NCBI GenBank assembly: GCA_026647295.1
Contig: JAPKHB010000281.1
Coordinates: 1 to 5,221 of the forward strand
Source: Planctomycetota bacterium
Lineage (GTDB): Bacteria; Planctomycetota; PLA2; JAEUHO01
Reading direction: 5' to 3'
Length of the DNA: 5,221 bases
Part shown: positions 4,470 to 5,221 of the stretch, piece by piece
Numbering within the stretch: the first letter of the stretch is position 1
Layout of the letters: every line of letters begins with the position of its first letter
Program-made: the position numbers and the translations under genes
Notes under the pieces: model-generated
Told to the model about the DNA's origin: nothing
The model's database searches: none
The model's input: only the letters and a program-made list of their open reading frames with translations

Positions 4470-5221
4470 ATGGCCCCCCTCAAGCCGCCGTCCAACGCCG
4501 AACTGGCCGACCTGCTGGAGCGGGTGGGGGACCTGTTGGAAGCCCAGCACGCCGACGGCTACCGGGTCCGGGCCTACCACAACGCCGCGCGCCAGCTCCG
4601 GGCCGAGACCGAACCCGTCGTCGACCTGCTGGCGCGGGAGGGGACCCGCGGCCTCGAACGCCTGCCCGCCATCGGGCGCAGCATCGCGACGAGCCTGCAC
4701 GAGTACGTAAAGACGGGGCGACTGGGCCTGCTGGACCGCCTGGAGGGGCAGGTCTCTCCGGAGGACCTGTTCACCACCGTGCCCGGCGTCGGTGAGGAAC
4801 TCGCCCGCCGCGTCCACGAACGCCTCGGCGTGGAGACGCTGGAAGACCTCGAGGCCGCCGCCCACGACGGGCGCCTGGAGACGGTGCCGGGGTTCGGCCC
4901 CCGGCGCGTGCGCGCCGTGCGCGAGGCGCTGGCGGCCATGTTGAGCCGGTCGGTCCGCCGCCGAGCGCGCCGTGGACCGGGGGCGCCCGCGCCCACCCGC
5001 GAGCGGCCGCCGGTCGGGCTGCTGCTCGACCTGGACCGCGAGTACCGGGCGGCCGCCGAGGCGGGGCGGCTGCGCCGCATCGCCCCGCGGCGCTTCAACC
5101 CCGAGCGCCGGGCGTGGCTGCCCGTGCTGCACGCCGAACGCGGCGGCTGGTCGCTCACCGCCATGTACTCCAACACCGCGCTGGCCCATCGGCTCGGGCG
5201 CACGCAGGACTGGGTCGTGAT
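4470..5221 (+). CDS. PolX-like helix-hairpin-helix DNA-binding protein without a polymerase palm (3' end outside window)
   Basis: The visible 250 residues start at ATG 4470 and run off the window. Residues about 8-85 resemble the 8-kDa N-terminal domain of family X DNA polymerases: NAELADLLERVGDLLEAQ (9-26), YRVRAYHNAAR (31-41) and the first hairpin LPAIGRSIA (65-73). Two more helix-hairpin-helix motifs follow, VPGVGEELA (104-112) and VPGFGPRRV (139-147). A basic Arg/Pro linker (about 160-181) leads to a separate domain beginning LLLDLDREYR (184-193), with IAPRRFNPERRAWLPVLH (204-221) and TAMYSNTALAHRLGRT (230-245). In PolX the nucleotidyltransferase palm would begin at this point; no such acidic-pair motif is seen. 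The protein probably binds nicked or gapped DNA, and its C-terminal domain has no function I can name. Only a weak AAGG precedes the start. Proteins with this architecture exist in other bacteria, from memory, as uncharacterised helix-hairpin-helix proteins. Confidence 0.85.
   Translation, partial: MAPLKPPSNAELADLLERVGDLLEAQHADGYRVRAYHNAARQLRAETEPVVDLLAREGTRGLERLPAIGRSIATSLHEYVKTGRLGLLDRLEGQVSPEDLFTTVPGVGEELARRVHERLGVETLEDLEAAAHDGRLETVPGFGPRRVRAVREALAAMLSRSVRRRARRGPGAPAPTRERPPVGLLLDLDREYRAAAEAGRLRRIAPRRFNPERRAWLPVLHAERGGWSLTAMYSNTALAHRLGRTQDWVV

Noticed and set aside
1..5221. A defence, CRISPR, transposon or toxin-antitoxin system
   Set aside because: There are no regular direct repeats with spacers, no transposase or terminal repeats, and every recognisable gene is a housekeeping or stress-type gene.

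Overview
The window is very GC-rich DNA (roughly 70-75% G+C by eye) with almost every third codon position G or C in the genes. It has a normal bacterial gene layout. An adenosylcobalamin-dependent ribonucleotide reductase, an Hsp20 chaperone, a lipobox-bearing thioredoxin/DsbD-like membrane protein and a PolX-type helix-hairpin-helix protein together suggest a free-living, high-GC bacterium. The apparent lipoprotein signal and extracytoplasmic thiol-redox protein fit a two-membrane organism of the Myxococcota/Rokubacteria/Gemmatimonadota/Deinococcota sort. The sequence alone does not settle the phylum.

Layout. Positions 1-92 (+) are the last codons of a gene that begins outside the window. 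It converges, with an 18-nt gap, on a class II ribonucleotide reductase gene (nrdJ, 111-1823, minus strand) whose product ends right after the catalytic barrel and lacks the usual C-terminal cysteine tail. A 580-bp non-coding region (1824-2403) separates nrdJ from a divergent hsp20 gene. This region holds a 47-nt concentric dyad just upstream of nrdJ, a pair of mutually exclusive hairpins, a 54-nt imperfect stem-loop, and a good -24/-12 (sigma-54-type) promoter candidate for hsp20. The hsp20 gene (2404-2892, +) is followed by a perfect 13-bp hairpin without a T-run. A 170-bp leader with a bulged hairpin precedes the thioredoxin-CcdA/DsbD fusion gene (about 3063-4337, +, start uncertain). After a further 132 bp containing a perfect 16-bp palindrome, the PolX-like helix-hairpin-helix gene starts at 4470 and runs off the window.

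How the genes relate. The four recognisable genes are not one pathway. They cover dNTP supply, protein folding under stress, extracytoplasmic thiol redox chemistry and DNA binding or repair, so the loose common theme is stress and genome maintenance. Each gene has its own leader and dyad, and nothing shows that they form a single operon. Nothing here is a recognisable defence, CRISPR or mobile system. The points most worth a second look are the tail-less NrdJ, the dyad in front of it, the thioredoxin-DsbD fusion, the palm-less PolX-like protein and the sigma-54-type hsp20 promoter.
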